Positions 21,683-33,137 of a stretch of 64,000 nt of DNA are shown in pieces (the first letter of the stretch is position 1; each line of letters opens with the position of its first letter). Position numbers and translations under genes: made by a program. The DNA is from JAGQVA01 sp041391725. GTDB taxonomy: Bacteria > Bacteroidota > Bacteroidia > J057. The notes under the pieces were generated by a model, which made no database searches, was not told the origin of the DNA, and was given only the letters and a program-made list of their open reading frames with translations. Where the stretch lies: NCBI GenBank assembly GCA_041391725.1, contig JAWKNL010000012.1:1-64000 (forward strand). Direction: 5' to 3'.

Positions 21683-24570
21683 TTATAAATTTACTTCCCC
21701 ATTCTGCTCATATGCCATTGTGCCTTGTATCTCGTCCAGCCTTTTTATTATGTTTTTCAACCCTTTGCCTTTTGAAACAGTCTGAAAGTCAAACCCAATA
21801 CCATTGTCCCAAACAGTTAATCTGACGTTTTCTCCAATGTGAAGTTAACCATAAACTTTGTGGCTTTGCTATATTTCAGCATGTTCTGGGTCATTTCTGA
21901 ATTATCCGGAAAATATTCACCGCGACTTCGGGATTGATTTGTCTGAAACAAAGGCCTCGTCCATCTTAATTTCAAATTCTATTTCCTCTGGCAAATATCT
22001 TTCAATATATTTTTGCGACTGATGAAATATATCCTGAAGTCTTACAACCCCGGAATCGAGGGTCAGATTGTTTCGCGGAGATTGTTGATGGTATCCTGCG
22101 TGTAATCTCTTGTTTTGGAAAGCTCCCCGGCGCTCACGGCTTGTTGATTTAGCTCTGCCTGCAACTCCATAATGTCCAGGTCAGAAATGATTTTTGTAAG
22201 TCTCGCACCAATTGAATCGTGCAAATCCCGTGAAATCCGCTCTCTTTCAGCATTGATGGCACGTTCTGTTTTTAATTTATTTTCTGCTGCTCTTTGTTTT
22301 TGCCGGGCGCTGAAATTGGCAATAAACACCATCGGGATCACGACAACGAAAAACAGAATCAATTTTAAAAATACAGTTTCATAAAAATGCAGAGTATTTT
22401 TATCTTTGAAAAGTACTTTATCGGAAATACGTCCGCTTTTGTCTCTGACTTTTACCAATAAATAATATTCACCTGAAGAAAGACGGTAAAGCTGACCGGG
22501 TAGTTTATGGGTGTGAAGGAAGACCAGGACGAATTCAGACTTTTCCAGTTTATAGCTTATTTCGGCTCCGCCCAGACAACACAAAATCATCGAAACCAAT
22601 ATATAAAGTGATAGACTTTTCATCGGGTTCCAACAAAAAGTAGGTCACCTGATTTGGGTACCGGCTGGTTTTTAAAATTGACTTCAATACCTGATATATA
22701 GGGTGTTGCACCCCATGCTGTATTTTTTATCTCATCTGGATTTATGATGCAGAGGCCTTTGGCATTTCCATAAACCAACACCCCGTATTTTAGCTGGCTT
22801 TGAGCGGTCATTTTAAAGTCGTTGTAATTGAGCCCATCCTCAATATCCAGTTTTTGAAATATTTGCAGACCATTATGAATATACAAGCCATCATCAAGAA
22901 TTGCTCCATAACCTGCCCTGGCTGTCAGAAAAGGTGGACCATATATTTTTACCTTTCAGCAAATTGTACTTTGCCAGATATTTTCAGAAGGTGAATGGGA
23001 AAACACACCGCCTGCAAAATACTGGAAAACCACAGGCAACTGTCAGCCATAAGCTGATGGGAAATCATATAGCTGGGGATCTCATTTTTCTTTTTAAAAA
23101 CAGTGCTGATTTTTCTGCTGCTCAGATCAACATCATAGATTAAATCATGAATGTGATACCCAAAACCCTGATCTTTATTTAAAATGCTTATGGTATATTT
23201 GATATCACTGGTCCATTCGGGCCTGTAAAATCACTTTATTTTCTCCGGCGGCATACAATCCTTCAGAACCTGCGATATATATTTGATGGGATAAGGTATC
23301 ATAATAAAATCCTCTGATTCCTTTTATATTGCCTTTCAGTTGAATGTGAGAAAAATCTTCATTAAAACAATAAACGTCTCCGGATTTGGTTCCACAGATC
23401 ATTCCGGTTATATCTGATTGGTAAAAGTTGACAGGCTGATTTTTGAGGAAGTTTTGGGCGGTTACAACTGAAATTTTGCCGAACGTGGGTTTCCAGCTTT
23501 GTGAGATTTACTCCGTTTTCAGTGCCGATAGCGATAATGTCAAAACGGTCTGAATAAGCAATGGAGTTAACTTCGGCAGAGGGTAGATTGAAAATTCGGT
23601 TATCAAAGTTTTTCTATTTTTTCGGACAAAGGGATGAGCATATGTAGGTGAATTTGTCCCAAACCACAACAACTTATGATTGTCTTCCAGAAAGCTGAGT
23701 TGTAAATTTCCTTCTAATCTGTTGTCAGGGTTTTGCTTTGATAAAGCGGGTGTTTTCCATCATACAGCACAATTCCGTTGGTTGCACCTATCCAGATTCT
23801 GCCGTCACGCTGCTTTTATTGATATGTAAAATGGCTTCCGATTGTAGATTCCTAAGATCGGCGCTCCGGTTAAATCGTAAATTCCTCCCCGAGTTCCTAT
23901 CCATAACCTGTCGTCAATATAGGCAAGCGTTGCTGTACTCTGCTGTGGCAGAATCTTCTCGGAAAGTGTTTTTGAGGATTGTAAAAAATCAGGGCGGAAT
24001 CTGACGCGATCAGCAAGCCGTCTTTGCCTGCGATCATTGCCGTCAGTTGGGATGGCGCAAAACTGGCCGTTTTTTTTATTTCCGCGCGCTGGTTTTTGTC
24101 GATGGCAAAAAGCAGTAACTGCTTATAAACCAAGAACACCGTATTTTCTTCGTAGAAACCGAAGCCTGCTAAAGTGTACCATAGGCGGAAGGTATCGGGT
24201 AATAGGTTTATGATTTTTTCTGGTCTCGGGGTCGTAAATATTCATTCCGTTTCGGGTGCCGATACCGGGCCAAATCCGTTGCATCCTCACAAAGGCTTTC
24301 CACCATATTGTTTGACAAACTGAAACAAGTCGTCGCCCTCTGTTCCAATGGTTTTGAATCTTGCGCCGTCAAAAATAGCCACCCCAACCTGAGTTCCAAT
24401 CCACAATTGGCCTTTTGAGTCCTGCATCAGGGCATTAGCTGTGTTTTGGGGGAGGCCGTCTTTGATCTATTAAAGGCATGAAACATTTCATTTTGCCCGG
24501 ACATTAAGCCAAAATGAAAGAAGACATGTAGAATAGAGATTGCTCTCAGTATGCCAGCTTTCTGTTTCAT
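21683..24570 (-). pseudogene. Propeller-type sensor histidine kinase, many frameshifts
   Basis: The start MKQKAGILRAISILHVFF at 24570 is a signal peptide. Pieces in different frames follow: GLPQNTANALMQDSKGQLWI (first propeller blade), then SPTYAHPFVRKN-like fragments, VFEDNYGLFY-type blades near 23200-23400, a Y_Y_Y-like stretch at 22440-22560, a membrane helix near 22330, and RDLHDSIGARLTKIISDLDI (HisKA_3 H-box) at about 22190. The ATPase end reads KGKGLKNIIKRLDEIQGTM and stops at 21683. More than ten frame changes are needed. Neighbour of the response regulator remnant; together they would form a classical sensor/regulator pair. Confidence 0.75.
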
Positions 24571-24695
24571 TTCTAGTTACAAAAATATGGGTAAATATAC
24601 GTATTCACCCTACTTTTTCTCAACTTCAAATGGTAACAATTCCCCCATTTACTGTTGTGCTGGTCTGCTTTTTCTTTGTAAAAAAAAATCAGTTT

Positions 24696-25636
24696 ATGAA
24701 AAAGGTACTTTCATTTATTCTTTTTGTTAGCGGTACTGGGCACATCCTATGCGCAGAAGACAATCAGAGAACTGTCGGATATGCCCGATAAAAAATTTGG
24801 CAAAATCATGCAGGAGGACAACTACGCCAGCCAGGTAAAAGTTTTTGCCAACGCCTATGAAAAGCAAACGGGCAAAGATCTTCCTGATCCGGTTGTACCC
24901 CGAATCAAAAGAGTGGCGCTATTATCCTACTTCACGGCAGATTTTTCGCAGATTGATGTAAAAGCCTACCGGCAACACAGGGTTTTTGAAAATTATATCA
25001 ATGAGGCAGGCGGGAAAATGCTGGTCAACGATTTTTACAGTTTGTCCATCAAAGAGCTAAAGAAACGTTTGCAGCAAACGGGATGGAGTTGCTTACACCC
25101 GATGAATATCTGAAAACAGATGCGCAGCGACAGATTTACCAAAACTATGAAGTGACCGTATCGAAACTTGCCGGCGGCGCTTCTGCAATAGCAAGTTTTT
25201 TGCAAATCAGACAGCAAGTCACTGACTGCGGCGCATGGCTACCGGGCGTATCCGGCTGCGATCGTAAATCTAGGCATGGATATGAAAGCGGTGAGAGATT
25301 TGGGAAAACTGGCCAACGAGCTGGAGGTCGATGCATTGCTTACCATCAATACACTTACCCAGTTGGAAAAAGGGAAGTAGGGCTGAAAGGAATTACCATG
25401 ACTTTGCACACCCCAATCCTGTGCCTGATGATCCTGAGATGAAATACGGTTTGGGGTTCTATTATGAAGGGATTTTGGCAGGTTCTATTGCGTTTACGCT
25501 GGAGGAATATATGAAATTTGCCACTTTACCTAAAAAAGGCCAGTTCCTTTGAAAATGTTGATATGGACGGATTCGGGCCATTGGTTGAAGAATGGCAAAA
25601 CAGATGCTGAACAGCATGAAACAAAACTTCAAATGA
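24696..25636 (+). pseudogene. Exported protein of unknown function, frameshifted
   Basis: Begins MKKVLSFILF and, after one frame change, continues LLAVLGTSYAQKTIRELSDM, a signal peptide. The mature part reads VPRIKRVALLSYFTADFSQI, GGKMLVNDFYSLSIKELKK, then, in another frame, MELLTPDEYLKTDAQRQIYQ and, later, AAIVNLGMDMKAVRDLGKLA, LEVDALLTINTLTQLEKGK and a C-terminal part ending LNSMKQNFK. At least five frame changes. I recognise no family. The order of signal peptide, 'LLSYFTADFS' strand and 'LLTPDE' helix suggests one secreted domain of about 310 residues. Confidence 0.6.
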
Positions 25637-25639
25637 ACT

Positions 25640-26482
25640 ACCAATAGCAGGGCTCCCAATCATCGTACTTATCGTTACATTTAGCATTTTCTCCCAGGTT
25701 AGTGCGCAATACCGAACAGCCAAAAGTCCGCCACACCGATTTTGATTTGAATGGGAAAGTGGTAAAAGCCGAAATACAGCATTTCAAAAAACAACAAAAA
25801 TCCCAACCCTGCGGGTCAGGGTGTATTGGAGCGAAGCGAGAGGAAATTACCTTTAAAAATGGGTATATCGAAACATCTGCGGAGTATTACCCCCAATGCA
25901 ACATCCGGCAGCAATACCAGTACAGCTTCAGCCCCGATTACAAAGCTTACACCACATTTTACAGCCGGCTGAAAAATGGCGAAATCAATGCCCGCGACAC
26001 CACCCGGTACAAATCATATCCGTTTCAGGGACTTGATTTTTTTACCCGGCAGATGCTATGGTAACACCGGGTGAGTCGGGAGAAGTCTGGCGCTTTCCTA
26101 CAAACTGGGAAAGTACAAGTACAACACCGTGCTTTCACTGGAAGGCAGGCTAATAAAGTTGCAGGCGGTGAGAGATAAGTTTTCCAGTCAAAAGGTTACC
26201 TCAGAAAAAGTGACCTCAAATAGCGAAACGTTTAACTACAACGCCGACGGCCTTTATATCGGCGGAGAGGAAGCCAGCCTGACACCCGGAACTGTCACAA
26301 GTCAAAGTGTTTTACGATTTGACGCACACCATAACTGGGTAAGGAAAATCATAGTTGACTACACCCATGGCGTTATCACAAAATTTCACCTATACCGCCC
26401 GGCAAATGACCTATGCCGACAAAACGGTTACAGGTACGCTGGAATACGATTGGGAATTTATCCGGAAAACACAGCTCAATAA
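25640..26482 (+). pseudogene. Second exported protein of unknown function, frameshifted
   Basis: A signal peptide can be read without a clear start codon from about 25648 (LPIIVLIVTFSIFSQVSAQ). It continues, after a frame change, as DFDLNGKVVKAEIQHFKKQQ and ITFKNGYIETSAEYYPQCN, then after another change as LEGRLIKLQAVRDKFSSQKV and LRFDAHHNWVRKIIVDYTHG. The strand-turn pattern (F-D-x-x-G-x-V followed by K-N-G-Y) resembles repetitive beta proteins, but no family is clear. Located directly behind the previous remnant on the same strand. Confidence 0.55.
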
Positions 26483-26525
26483 GGTATATTTCTGGAGAAG
26501 ATGGCTCCGAAATATCCCGCGTATA

Positions 26526-27154
26526 TCACGCTGCTTTAGGAATATAAGGCATCTTTTTACTGGAATGTCTCATCAGGCCATCCACCAGCATAGCAGGGCT
26601 ACTGCCTACGCTTCCCGAGAATCTATGGTTATAGTTCCAGATCAATTTATTGTTTTCACAATCTTTGATATCCAGCGCAACCGTGACTTCGTGGTAGCTC
26701 CCCATACGCCAAACACAACCCCCAGCGCCACGGCGGCTCCTGAGACATGGGTTTGGACAGCGCGTAGTTTGAGCCTAGAACACCATCTACACCCAAAATT
26801 CCGCACATCTCTTCGGGGGTAAAGGCATTTTCCGAATTTATCCGGCATTTTTAAGTGTGGCATTTGTGGTCTCAATATCCTGAATCTCAGGTCTGATTTT
26901 GCCCTGCATTTTTTCTCCGCAACAGCCAGGAGTACATTTCTTTTGAAAATTGATGGACTCTGTTTTTGCTGCTCCTTCATTGCTTCGGCATCCACTTTTT
27001 TGTTTGCAGCGATAGAAACGGATGGGAAGAATGGCAATAATATCATGACTGTCTGCCAGTACATAGGCATCAGGGCTACTTATAGAAGATTTTTGCACAT
27101 GATGACAAATTCACCTGAAACGAGGACCAGCAATAATTTTTTTGAAGTTTTCAT
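26526..27154 (-). pseudogene. CsgG/TolB-like exported protein, frameshifted
   Basis: Starts MKTSKKLLLVLVSGEFVI at 27154 and then needs frame changes to read DSHDIIAILPFFPSVSIAAN, RPEIQDIETTNATLKNAG, EMCGILGVDGVLGSNYALSK, DIKDCENNKLIWNYNHRF and the ending VDGLMRHSSKKMPYIPKAA. The order (alpha/beta start, DIE-T-N-x-L-L, ILGVD-x-V-L-G, strand with LIW-N, final amphipathic helix) is that of a secreted CsgG/TolB-N-like family common in Bacteroidota. Function unknown. Confidence 0.6.
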
Positions 27155-27271
27155 ATTGATATCTGAGATTTTGGGTTTTTTATAGAAATCCATACCCATG
27201 TTATCTCCCGCAAAACTGATGAAGATTCTGCAATTTCCCAAAATGTTTCTGACCACAGGAAACCTCCCGGG

Positions 27272-27687
27272 TTAATTATTTTCTGTGTATGTTTTGAAGT
27301 TGTTGAGGATGGCCTGCCAACCGCCTCTTTGCATTTCAACAGGGTTTTCTTTTTCGGGATCGAATGTTACCGTTACCTCTGTCTGGTTGCCCAGGCTTTT
27401 TCCGAACATAGCAGTCGCCATCCGGCCACCAAACTCATAAGTAAATTCTTTCCCATCAATGATGCTGGTGTAAACAGCTTCAAAATAAAAACCAAAACCG
27501 TCTCTGGCTTCCATTCGGGCTTTATAAGTACCGCCTGGTTTCATATCATTTTCAGCGGTAGGACAATGCCAGGATGGGTCGGCAAAATTCCAGTTTACAA
27601 TGTATGGTAATGGATTGGTATAATAATCCCAAACCTTATCTTTATCTGCATTTATGGTTACCCGGTCACCGTAATTTGGTTTTCCAT
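27272..27687 (-). pseudogene. SRPBCC (AHSA1-like) protein, frameshift near the start
   Basis: From ATG at 27687 the frame reads MENQITVTG and stops; shifting frame restores TINADKDKVWDYYTNPLPYI, WNFADPSWHCPTAENDMKPG and then an open frame to 27272, ending GGWQAILNNFKTYTENN. That is a complete START-like SRPBCC domain of the AHSA1 type (opening I-x-A-x-x-x-x-V-W, F-E-x-x-Y-x-x-I-x-x, ending GWQ-x-x-L-x-N-F-x-x-Y). Only one indel is needed, making this the least damaged gene of the block. It could be functional if the indel is a sequence error. Confidence 0.75.
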
Positions 27688-27792
27688 TTTTCTAAGTTCT
27701 CTATTGTTAGAGTAAAGGCAATAATACATTTGCAACGTCCATACCTGTATGAGCAGCAGCCGATTTTATACCGCTGCGTTTCAGATTGCCAT

Positions 27793-28378
27793 TTACTTTT
27801 TAAAATGAAAAAAACGGCTTGAGTTAGCACCCAAACCGCTAGTAACTTCATACAATGATGCAGCGAGTTTTTTTATTTTTCCCGGCTCCGTCTTGTTAAA
27901 CATATATCGGGCAATTTTCCATTCGCCATTCACTTTTTCAAAGACAAATAGTTCCCTGTTTGCCTCAGGAATGGTATCGCCTGTGGCATGGATAAGTGTA
28001 GTTCCTTTTGAAGTCGTTACGGCAAATGCCATGTTACGTCACCTGGATTTCTTCTAATGGAAGGAACTCAATGTTCAGTTGAATTTGGGGAAAAGACATA
28101 TTCGTAGATTTCAGGATGCCATCAGGGCCAATTCTGAAGGTGCCTCTGTCGGCATAAAATCCCATCCTTTGTATAAAGTGATTGAGACCCGAGTGCATCA
28201 GAAGTGTTAAGTGATTTTTGATATTCACTTAGTAGCGCTTCTATTTTTATGATTTTTATAATTTCTCCACGTTTCAATATTTTCTGTTAAACTATTTGTT
28301 GGTTCTTGATTACTATTTGGGTTGCAGGAAGCCATCATCATGCTGGCAGTAATACTGCGTTCAGTATTCTTCTTTCAT
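27793..28378 (-). pseudogene. DUF4440/SnoaL-like lipoprotein, frameshifted
   Basis: N-terminal part reads MMMASCNPNSNQEP (lipobox), then, after frame changes, LLSEYQKSLNTSDA, the family's opening helix, PQIQLNIEFLPLEEIQVT, HMAFAVTTSKGTTLIHATG and ELFVFEKVNGEWKIARYMFN. The order helix, strand, G-E-W-K-I-A-x-Y-x-F-N-x-T is the DUF4440/NTF2-like fold. At least three frame changes. Two genes in this window have this type of fold; the intact one is at 33251-33808. Confidence 0.7.
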
Positions 28379-28386
28379 TCTAAAGT

Positions 28387-29238
28387 TCATTTTTGTTTAA
28401 TCCAATCGTTTAGTAGGAGTGAATTGCTCAGTGGAAATTTCTTTGGCCAATTGGATTTGAGCTTCAGGTGGGAACCCATGTAGAGTTATAGATTCTCAAA
28501 TAGGCTAACATCTGGGCAATTTTCTCCTGCTCGGGAAAAATTGGAAGAACGCTAAATTAGAGTTACAGTAGCTCGTACGCTTTGCCATTGGCTTTGAAAG
28601 CTGCTAATACATCGTTGAAGCTGTTCTGTTCAGCGGCAAAGGATATTAGGCTCCGTTGCCTTCTCGGATGTAATAACGGCTCCGGCTACTACTTTCCCCA
28701 GATCATGATGTCTGCCATGTGGATTACTTTCTTACCTGGATCAATGGGCAATGTCAACCGAAGGAACCGTCTTGTTGGGGTTGTGCGCCCATTTGTCCTG
28801 TTAGATTTTAGTAAAGCCTGAACAAACGTATAGTTGGCAAAACCCGCATTTTTTACCAGGATGTCGCTTCGGCTTTTCCTGTAAAATGAGGAACATCAAA
28901 TTTTCCATTACTAATTTTCTCTACGTTTGGCAATATTGACCAAACAAGTGATTGACATTAACTTTTTGCAGCTTCAACGGCATTTTTTCCTTGTGCCAAC
29001 TCATCTGCGCCTTCCCAAAAATTGGTTACCACAAAAACACCATGGGCATCTTTGAAAGCATGGGTTAATGATTCAATGTCGGTTAAATCACCCATGACAA
29101 CTTCATCTGCTCTGCCTTGATATTTAGCCCAGGGTTGCGGTGGCCGCTCTTGATGAAAGTGCTATCTTTAACCAGGGCATTTGACTCCGTTACCTTGAGA
29201 GCCAGTTGCTCTATTACTGCAATAATTTTCTTTTCCAT
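28387..29238 (-). pseudogene. NmrA-type NAD(P)-binding reductase, frameshifted many times
   Basis: Starts MEKKIIAVI at 29238 and loses frame in the glycine-rich loop; adding one G gives IGATGSQG. Further pieces: RAATRNPGLNIKAEQMK, MGDLTDIESLTHAFKDAHGV, FVVTNFWEGADELAQGKNAV (NmrA core), VNHLFGQY, FDVPHFTGKAEA, a proline-rich stretch and a C-terminal part ending WIKQK near 28387. Several missing bases fall inside runs of the same base (for example GGA read as GA), which points to sequencing error at least in part. Function: oxidoreductase or redox-sensing NmrA family. Confidence 0.75.
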
Positions 29239-29325
29239 TTTGATTGATTTTAAGTACAATACAAAGATGGAATATCTGAACTGAGTAGCCTATAAGGTAG
29301 TTTAAGAAAGAACCTTTAATGTAGA

Positions 29326-29925
29326 TTAAGATTTGGAGAGATGCTTTCGGATGGTGCTCAGAAACTCTGAAGTTGCGCCTAAATAGGAGGCAATTTGAAC
29401 GTTAGAATTCGATTAAACAATTGCGGAGTACTTTTTAGAAAATTGTAAGTATCGTTCTTCTGCTGTTGAGCTAATATTTTGAAGTACCCGATTCTGTGGC
29501 TTACCATGGCATTCTTGAAGAACTTCAAGATTCTATGGTGGACAATCACAAACAGCTTCCATTGATCTTCCTTTTTGATTTGGAGTATAATTGAGTTCTC
29601 TATGGCTTCTATGTAAAGTCTGCTTGGTTCTTCAGAATGGAAGCTGCCGATATCTCGATCACCAATTTTCAATTAGCAAACTGAAGTTATGTTCTTTTCC
29701 ATTCGAATCTACCATATACATTTTGAAGCAACCTTCTACGACGAAGGTGTTGTATTTCACAAACATCTCCTTCCTGAAGAATGAATTGCCTCGTTCGCTT
29801 TTCGCTCTTTAAAAACTTCTTCCAGGAAAGATTTTTCTTCTTCATCTGTAGGAAGAAAATTGTTGAAATAGTGTATCAGAGCTCTGTCTTCATTTGTCAA
29901 ATTCTTCAACACGTTCACACTGCCT
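29326..29925 (-). pseudogene. Crp/Fnr-family transcription regulator, frameshifted
   Basis: N-terminal pieces read LKNLTNEDRALIHYFNNFLP and RQFILQEGDVCEIQH, the cyclic-nucleotide-binding fold. Then VVEGCFKMYMVDSNGKEHNF, DIGSFHSEEPSRLYIEAIEN and IGYFKILAQQ, and the C-terminal HTH: LLKSTPQLFNR and ASYLGATSEFLSTIRKHLSK. This order is that of the short Bacteroidota Crp/Fnr regulators. About four frame changes. It sits next to the NmrA remnant on the same strand, as Crp/Fnr regulators often do beside the enzyme they control. Confidence 0.8.
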
Positions 29926-30059
29926 GAGCTTGCTACGCTTAGGAAGCTTGTTGGGAGTTTTAAAAAATAGGAGCATGGTCATTAAGATAGGAAAAGTTTA
30001 CAGCAAATTTCTTCTTTAGACCTGGTGTGGTATCGGGGGAGAGGACAGTTATGGTCAAT

Positions 30060-30590
30060 TAATCTGCTTAGCAGGTCTGAATATAAGTACACCATGTCCC
30101 CGCCATCATATCCATAACAACCTACATATTTCAAAGTCCAGGTCCAGCATATTACTCTTTGGAAGAATGTCCTCTGCTGCTGATTCCACTATCAATCAAC
30201 AATTCAATTACCAAAGTTCTTGCATCTTTTGTTCCTCCTACGATATTTTCATTTCCTGACAGTCCGCTGCAGCTTGAAATCTGGAAAATGGACTTGAGCC
30301 ATCAGAGCCGGTGTGGTCTAAAAAACCTCTTTTTTTACAGTCTTCTCATGTTTTTGCTGCTTCATAAACACATTTTTGGGGGAAAAGTATTTGCACAGGA
30401 GTCATTACCTTCAATTCTTCAATCAGCTCATTTTCCTGCTTCATAATCGTCTTTTGATAATCCACCCCAATATTTTGATCACCATCGATAAATAATGTAC
30501 CTAGTAGAAGCATACACCTGGGGATATTGCCTGACAAAGGTTGTTCTTGATGTTCTTTGTCATAGCGTTTGTTGGTTTTTCATTAGCAGC
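30060..30590 (-). pseudogene. CAP (SCP/PR-1-like) domain protein, frameshifted
   Basis: Pieces in different frames read VRQYPQVYAS, GVDYQKTIMKQENELIEELK, PPKMCL, KKRGFLDHTGSDGSSPFSRF, NIVGGTKDARTLVIELLIDS, GISSRGH and LDFKYVGCYGY. The order L-x-H-x-G-S-D-G, E-N-I, then I-D-S-G-x-x-x-R-G-H and N-M-L-D is a CAP domain with its histidine and glutamate positions. Several frame changes. It and the next remnant are in the same orientation and may be two copies or one split gene. Confidence 0.6.
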
Positions 30591-30635
30591 AGTGCTGATT
30601 TTTCTGAAATCAACTTTTGAGCTATCTGGCATCCT

Positions 30636-31180
30636 TCAATTCAAATACATACCTTTGGCTTCACACGATTCTCCCCATGTAAAGGCATGCCCTTTTGAAC
30701 TGATATAAAACCCAAAATACAATTCGTCTTCGTTTTTAGTATATACGTATATGAATCGCATAAAAAATACAAAAGCATTTTCATTGCTATAACCGTTACC
30801 GCTACCATAAGCAATTACACATTTTATTGACGCCCTTGTATTCAGGATTAAGAGGGTTCTTAATCCCATTTGTTTACAATTTAGCGTGCTAAATTTTCAT
30901 CCCATATTACTTTGTCTATGGAGCGGATTTTTCAAGCACTGCAATAAACTTGAGTTCGTATTCGTTAATTTTTGTTTTATATGTAGTCAAAAAACTGCCA
31001 GGGTTGGTTCTTGCCTCGTTGATGAGGTTAAATATGTCAAAGCCGCACTACCTGTGGGTTGGGAGAATACAGCCAACGGGCCCATCGAAAAAGTAGAGTA
31101 CCCAGATTTTGGAATTCATAAAGGTTAAATTATGCGAACTACATTGTTCACGGCCATCAAGATAAGAAAAAAAGCATAAC
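30636..31180 (-). pseudogene. Second CAP-like remnant
   Basis: The piece nearest its 5' end reads FNLINEARTNPGSFLTTYKT, INEYELKFIAVLEKSAP and, after a frame change, IWDENLA, the N-terminus of a CAP-domain protein (N-x-x-R-x-N-P opening). The frame at 30636-30869 continues with VYTKNEDELYFGFYIS and ends KGMYLN. The central CAP core with the histidine motif is missing, so this copy appears to be deleted in the middle as well as frameshifted. Confidence is limited because only the opening is clearly recognisable. Confidence 0.4.
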
Positions 31181-31313
31181 CTGGAGATATCCTACTTTTT
31201 CAGATCTGCGTAGGCATTTTCCTTAATTCACCATTCCAATGGCTGAATTCCCGGGCGATCTTTGCAGGGTAAACATTTTTCAACAAATCAATCACATTTT
31301 TAAAAATTTTAGC

Positions 31314-31807
31314 CATGAAAGTATCTATCATTTTTTTGCTCCCCCTACTGGGTTTTTTGGATGCCCGCTAGCCCGCGAAAAAATACCCTGGTATAAACAG
31401 GCAAATTATTCTGTGTTGTTGGAACCGGAAATGCGGTTTGTCGGAAAATACGTGGATGGTTTTGTTAAGCCGAGGGTGGCAACAACTGTTCATGTGGCGT
31501 TTTTCCTGCTTTGTTTTGAAAATGTAGCCGGAGGAGTTGTCAGTCAAAGTATCGAATCCGTGGTTGCAGCCATATCAATTTACAGTCAGCTATCTGAATG
31601 GTGCGGGGTTTCAATCCGAGGCCGGTGTCAGGCTGAAGACGATTAGAGCAAACCCTGTACATCATGCAAAGCCTCAGGGATGCCAACACCAACAAGAATT
31701 TGTTCCAACAGTTTGAAGAGACTGCCAGTCAGCTCAGCAAAAGCGAGAAGCAGCAGTTCAACACCTGGTTGAAAAGCAAAGGCGCACCCACATTAATCGA
31801 GCTCTAA
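31314..31807 (+). pseudogene. Exported protein remnant of unknown function
   Basis: Starts MKVSIIFLLPLLGFLDA, a signal peptide, and, after a frame change, reads EKIPWYKQANYSVLLEPEMR. The last frame reads IMQSLRDANTNKNLFQQFEE and SEKQQFNTWLKSKGAPTLIE before the stop at 31807. At least three frame changes. No family recognised. It is the right-hand end of the block of broken genes. Confidence 0.45.
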
Positions 31808-31815
31808 CACCCTGG

Positions 31816-31873
31816 GTAAAAAAAACCAAATGCCGGGATTGAATGCTACTACATGGTGTTCAATCCCGGCATT
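31816..31873 (-). terminator. Rho-independent terminator of the AAA_14 gene
   Basis: On the minus strand, just after the ATPase stop codon, AATGCCGGGATTGAA and its perfect 15-base complement (arms at 31829-31843 and 31859-31873) enclose a 15-base loop and are followed by a run of eight T. This is a strong factor-independent terminator for the gene at 31908-33044. Confidence 0.8.
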
Positions 31874-31907
31874 GGAGTTTATCATGCTATACGCCCTTTC
31901 TGTTCAC

Positions 31908-33044
31908 TCATACCCATTCCTGATAATTTTCCGGATGAATCACATGAAATTCAGCATCAGGATAGGTACTACTCCAGCCGCCCGGCACTTTTACTCCTTT
32001 ACCAGGATTCCATTTGAATTCATATCCATACAATTTACCTCCTCTATCTTCGACCCAATCTATTTCCTGTTGATCATAGGTCCTCCAGAAATAATTGTAA
32101 ACCAGCATGTTATTGTAATTTTGGAACTTTATTCGCTCGCTGATCATGTAATTTTCCCAAAGCGCTCCCTGATCATTCCTTAAATTCAGGGGGCTTAAAT
32201 TTCCGATTAGTACGTTTCTTATTCCATTATCTAAAAAATAGTACCGGCTACTTTTATTGACTTCTTTTCGCAAATTCCGACTAAATCCCCCAACTTTGTA
32301 GAGGATAAAAACCTTCGTAAGCAAATCCAGGTACTTGTCAATCGTATTTCGGCTCATTTGCAGTGATTTTGACAATTCGGGAATCTTCACCTCACTCCCA
32401 ACCTGAAAAGCGACCAACCTCAAAAGGTCTATAATTTTGTCAGAATTTCTAATGGTTTCAAAAGTCAGAATGTCTTTCAGTAAATATGAATTCACTAATT
32501 CCCGTAAGTATAAGTGCTTCTCCGTTTGGGTTTCTAATTGCAGTAGCTCCGGGTAATTCCCATAAATTAACCGCTCATGCAGATTGTCCTTCTTTTCAGT
32601 AGCTGACTCCAATGGGGATAACTCTCCTTCTGATATTCCAAATAACTTAAAAGTCATTTTCCTGCCTGTCAAGGGTTCGCCCGTATAGTTCTCGACATCA
32701 AATGCGGAGGAGCCCGTAATCAGCACCTTTAATCCTGGGATTTCGTCAACCATCAACTTCAGCGCATGACCAATATCCGGGATTTTTTGCGCTTCATCTA
32801 TGATGAGAAATTTTTTCCCATCCAAAATATGGGTCAACGCCTTTATGCTCCTTCTTTGGAATAATTCTCTTGTACCAAAATCTTCTCCATTCAACAGTAA
32901 ATAAGGTTCGGTAGTCTCTGAGGTGATTTTTTGGATAAGCACGGTCTTTCCGACCCTTCTTGGACCTAAGATAACCACTACCTTATTCGGCTTTAAATAT
33001 GTCTTTACCTGAGCCTCTACTTTTCTGGGGATGAGCTTCATCAC
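31908..33044 (-). CDS. AAA_14 / DUF4143 ATPase (copy 1)
   Basis: A 378-residue ATPase. Walker A is GPRRVGKT (residues 27-34), Walker B is KFLIIDEAQK at about 79-88, with sensor-like TGSSAFDVEN afterwards. The C-terminal DUF4143 part (about 190-378) has a winged-helix stretch (VGSEVKIPELSKSLQMSRNT) and the nuclease-fold-like end EIDWVEDRGGKLYGYEFKWN. The family is common in Bacteroidota, archaea and their plasmids; its role is unknown. Two relatives occur at 57249 and 58497. All three have a short inverted repeat near the 5' end. The frame is intact, next to a block of broken genes. Confidence 0.9.
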   Translation of the reverse strand: MMKLIPRKVEAQVKTYLKPNKVVVILGPRRVGKTVLIQKITSETTEPYLLLNGEDFGTRELFQRRSIKALTHILDGKKFLIIDEAQKIPDIGHALKLMVDEIPGLKVLITGSSAFDVENYTGEPLTGRKMTFKLFGISEGELSPLESATEKKDNLHERLIYGNYPELLQLETQTEKHLYLRELVNSYLLKDILTFETIRNSDKIIDLLRLVAFQVGSEVKIPELSKSLQMSRNTIDKYLDLLTKVFILYKVGGFSRNLRKEVNKSSRYYFLDNGIRNVLIGNLSPLNLRNDQGALWENYMISERIKFQNYNNMLVYNYFWRTYDQQEIDWVEDRGGKLYGYEFKWNPGKGVKVPGGWSSTYPDAEFHVIHPENYQEWV

Positions 33045-33137
33045 ATTTTTTGAACGAATTTACATTAATTCATTCAATTAAGCTACTCTATTTATGCAAA
33101 ATCGAACAAAATACAGATCGTTTTTTCATAAATTTTG

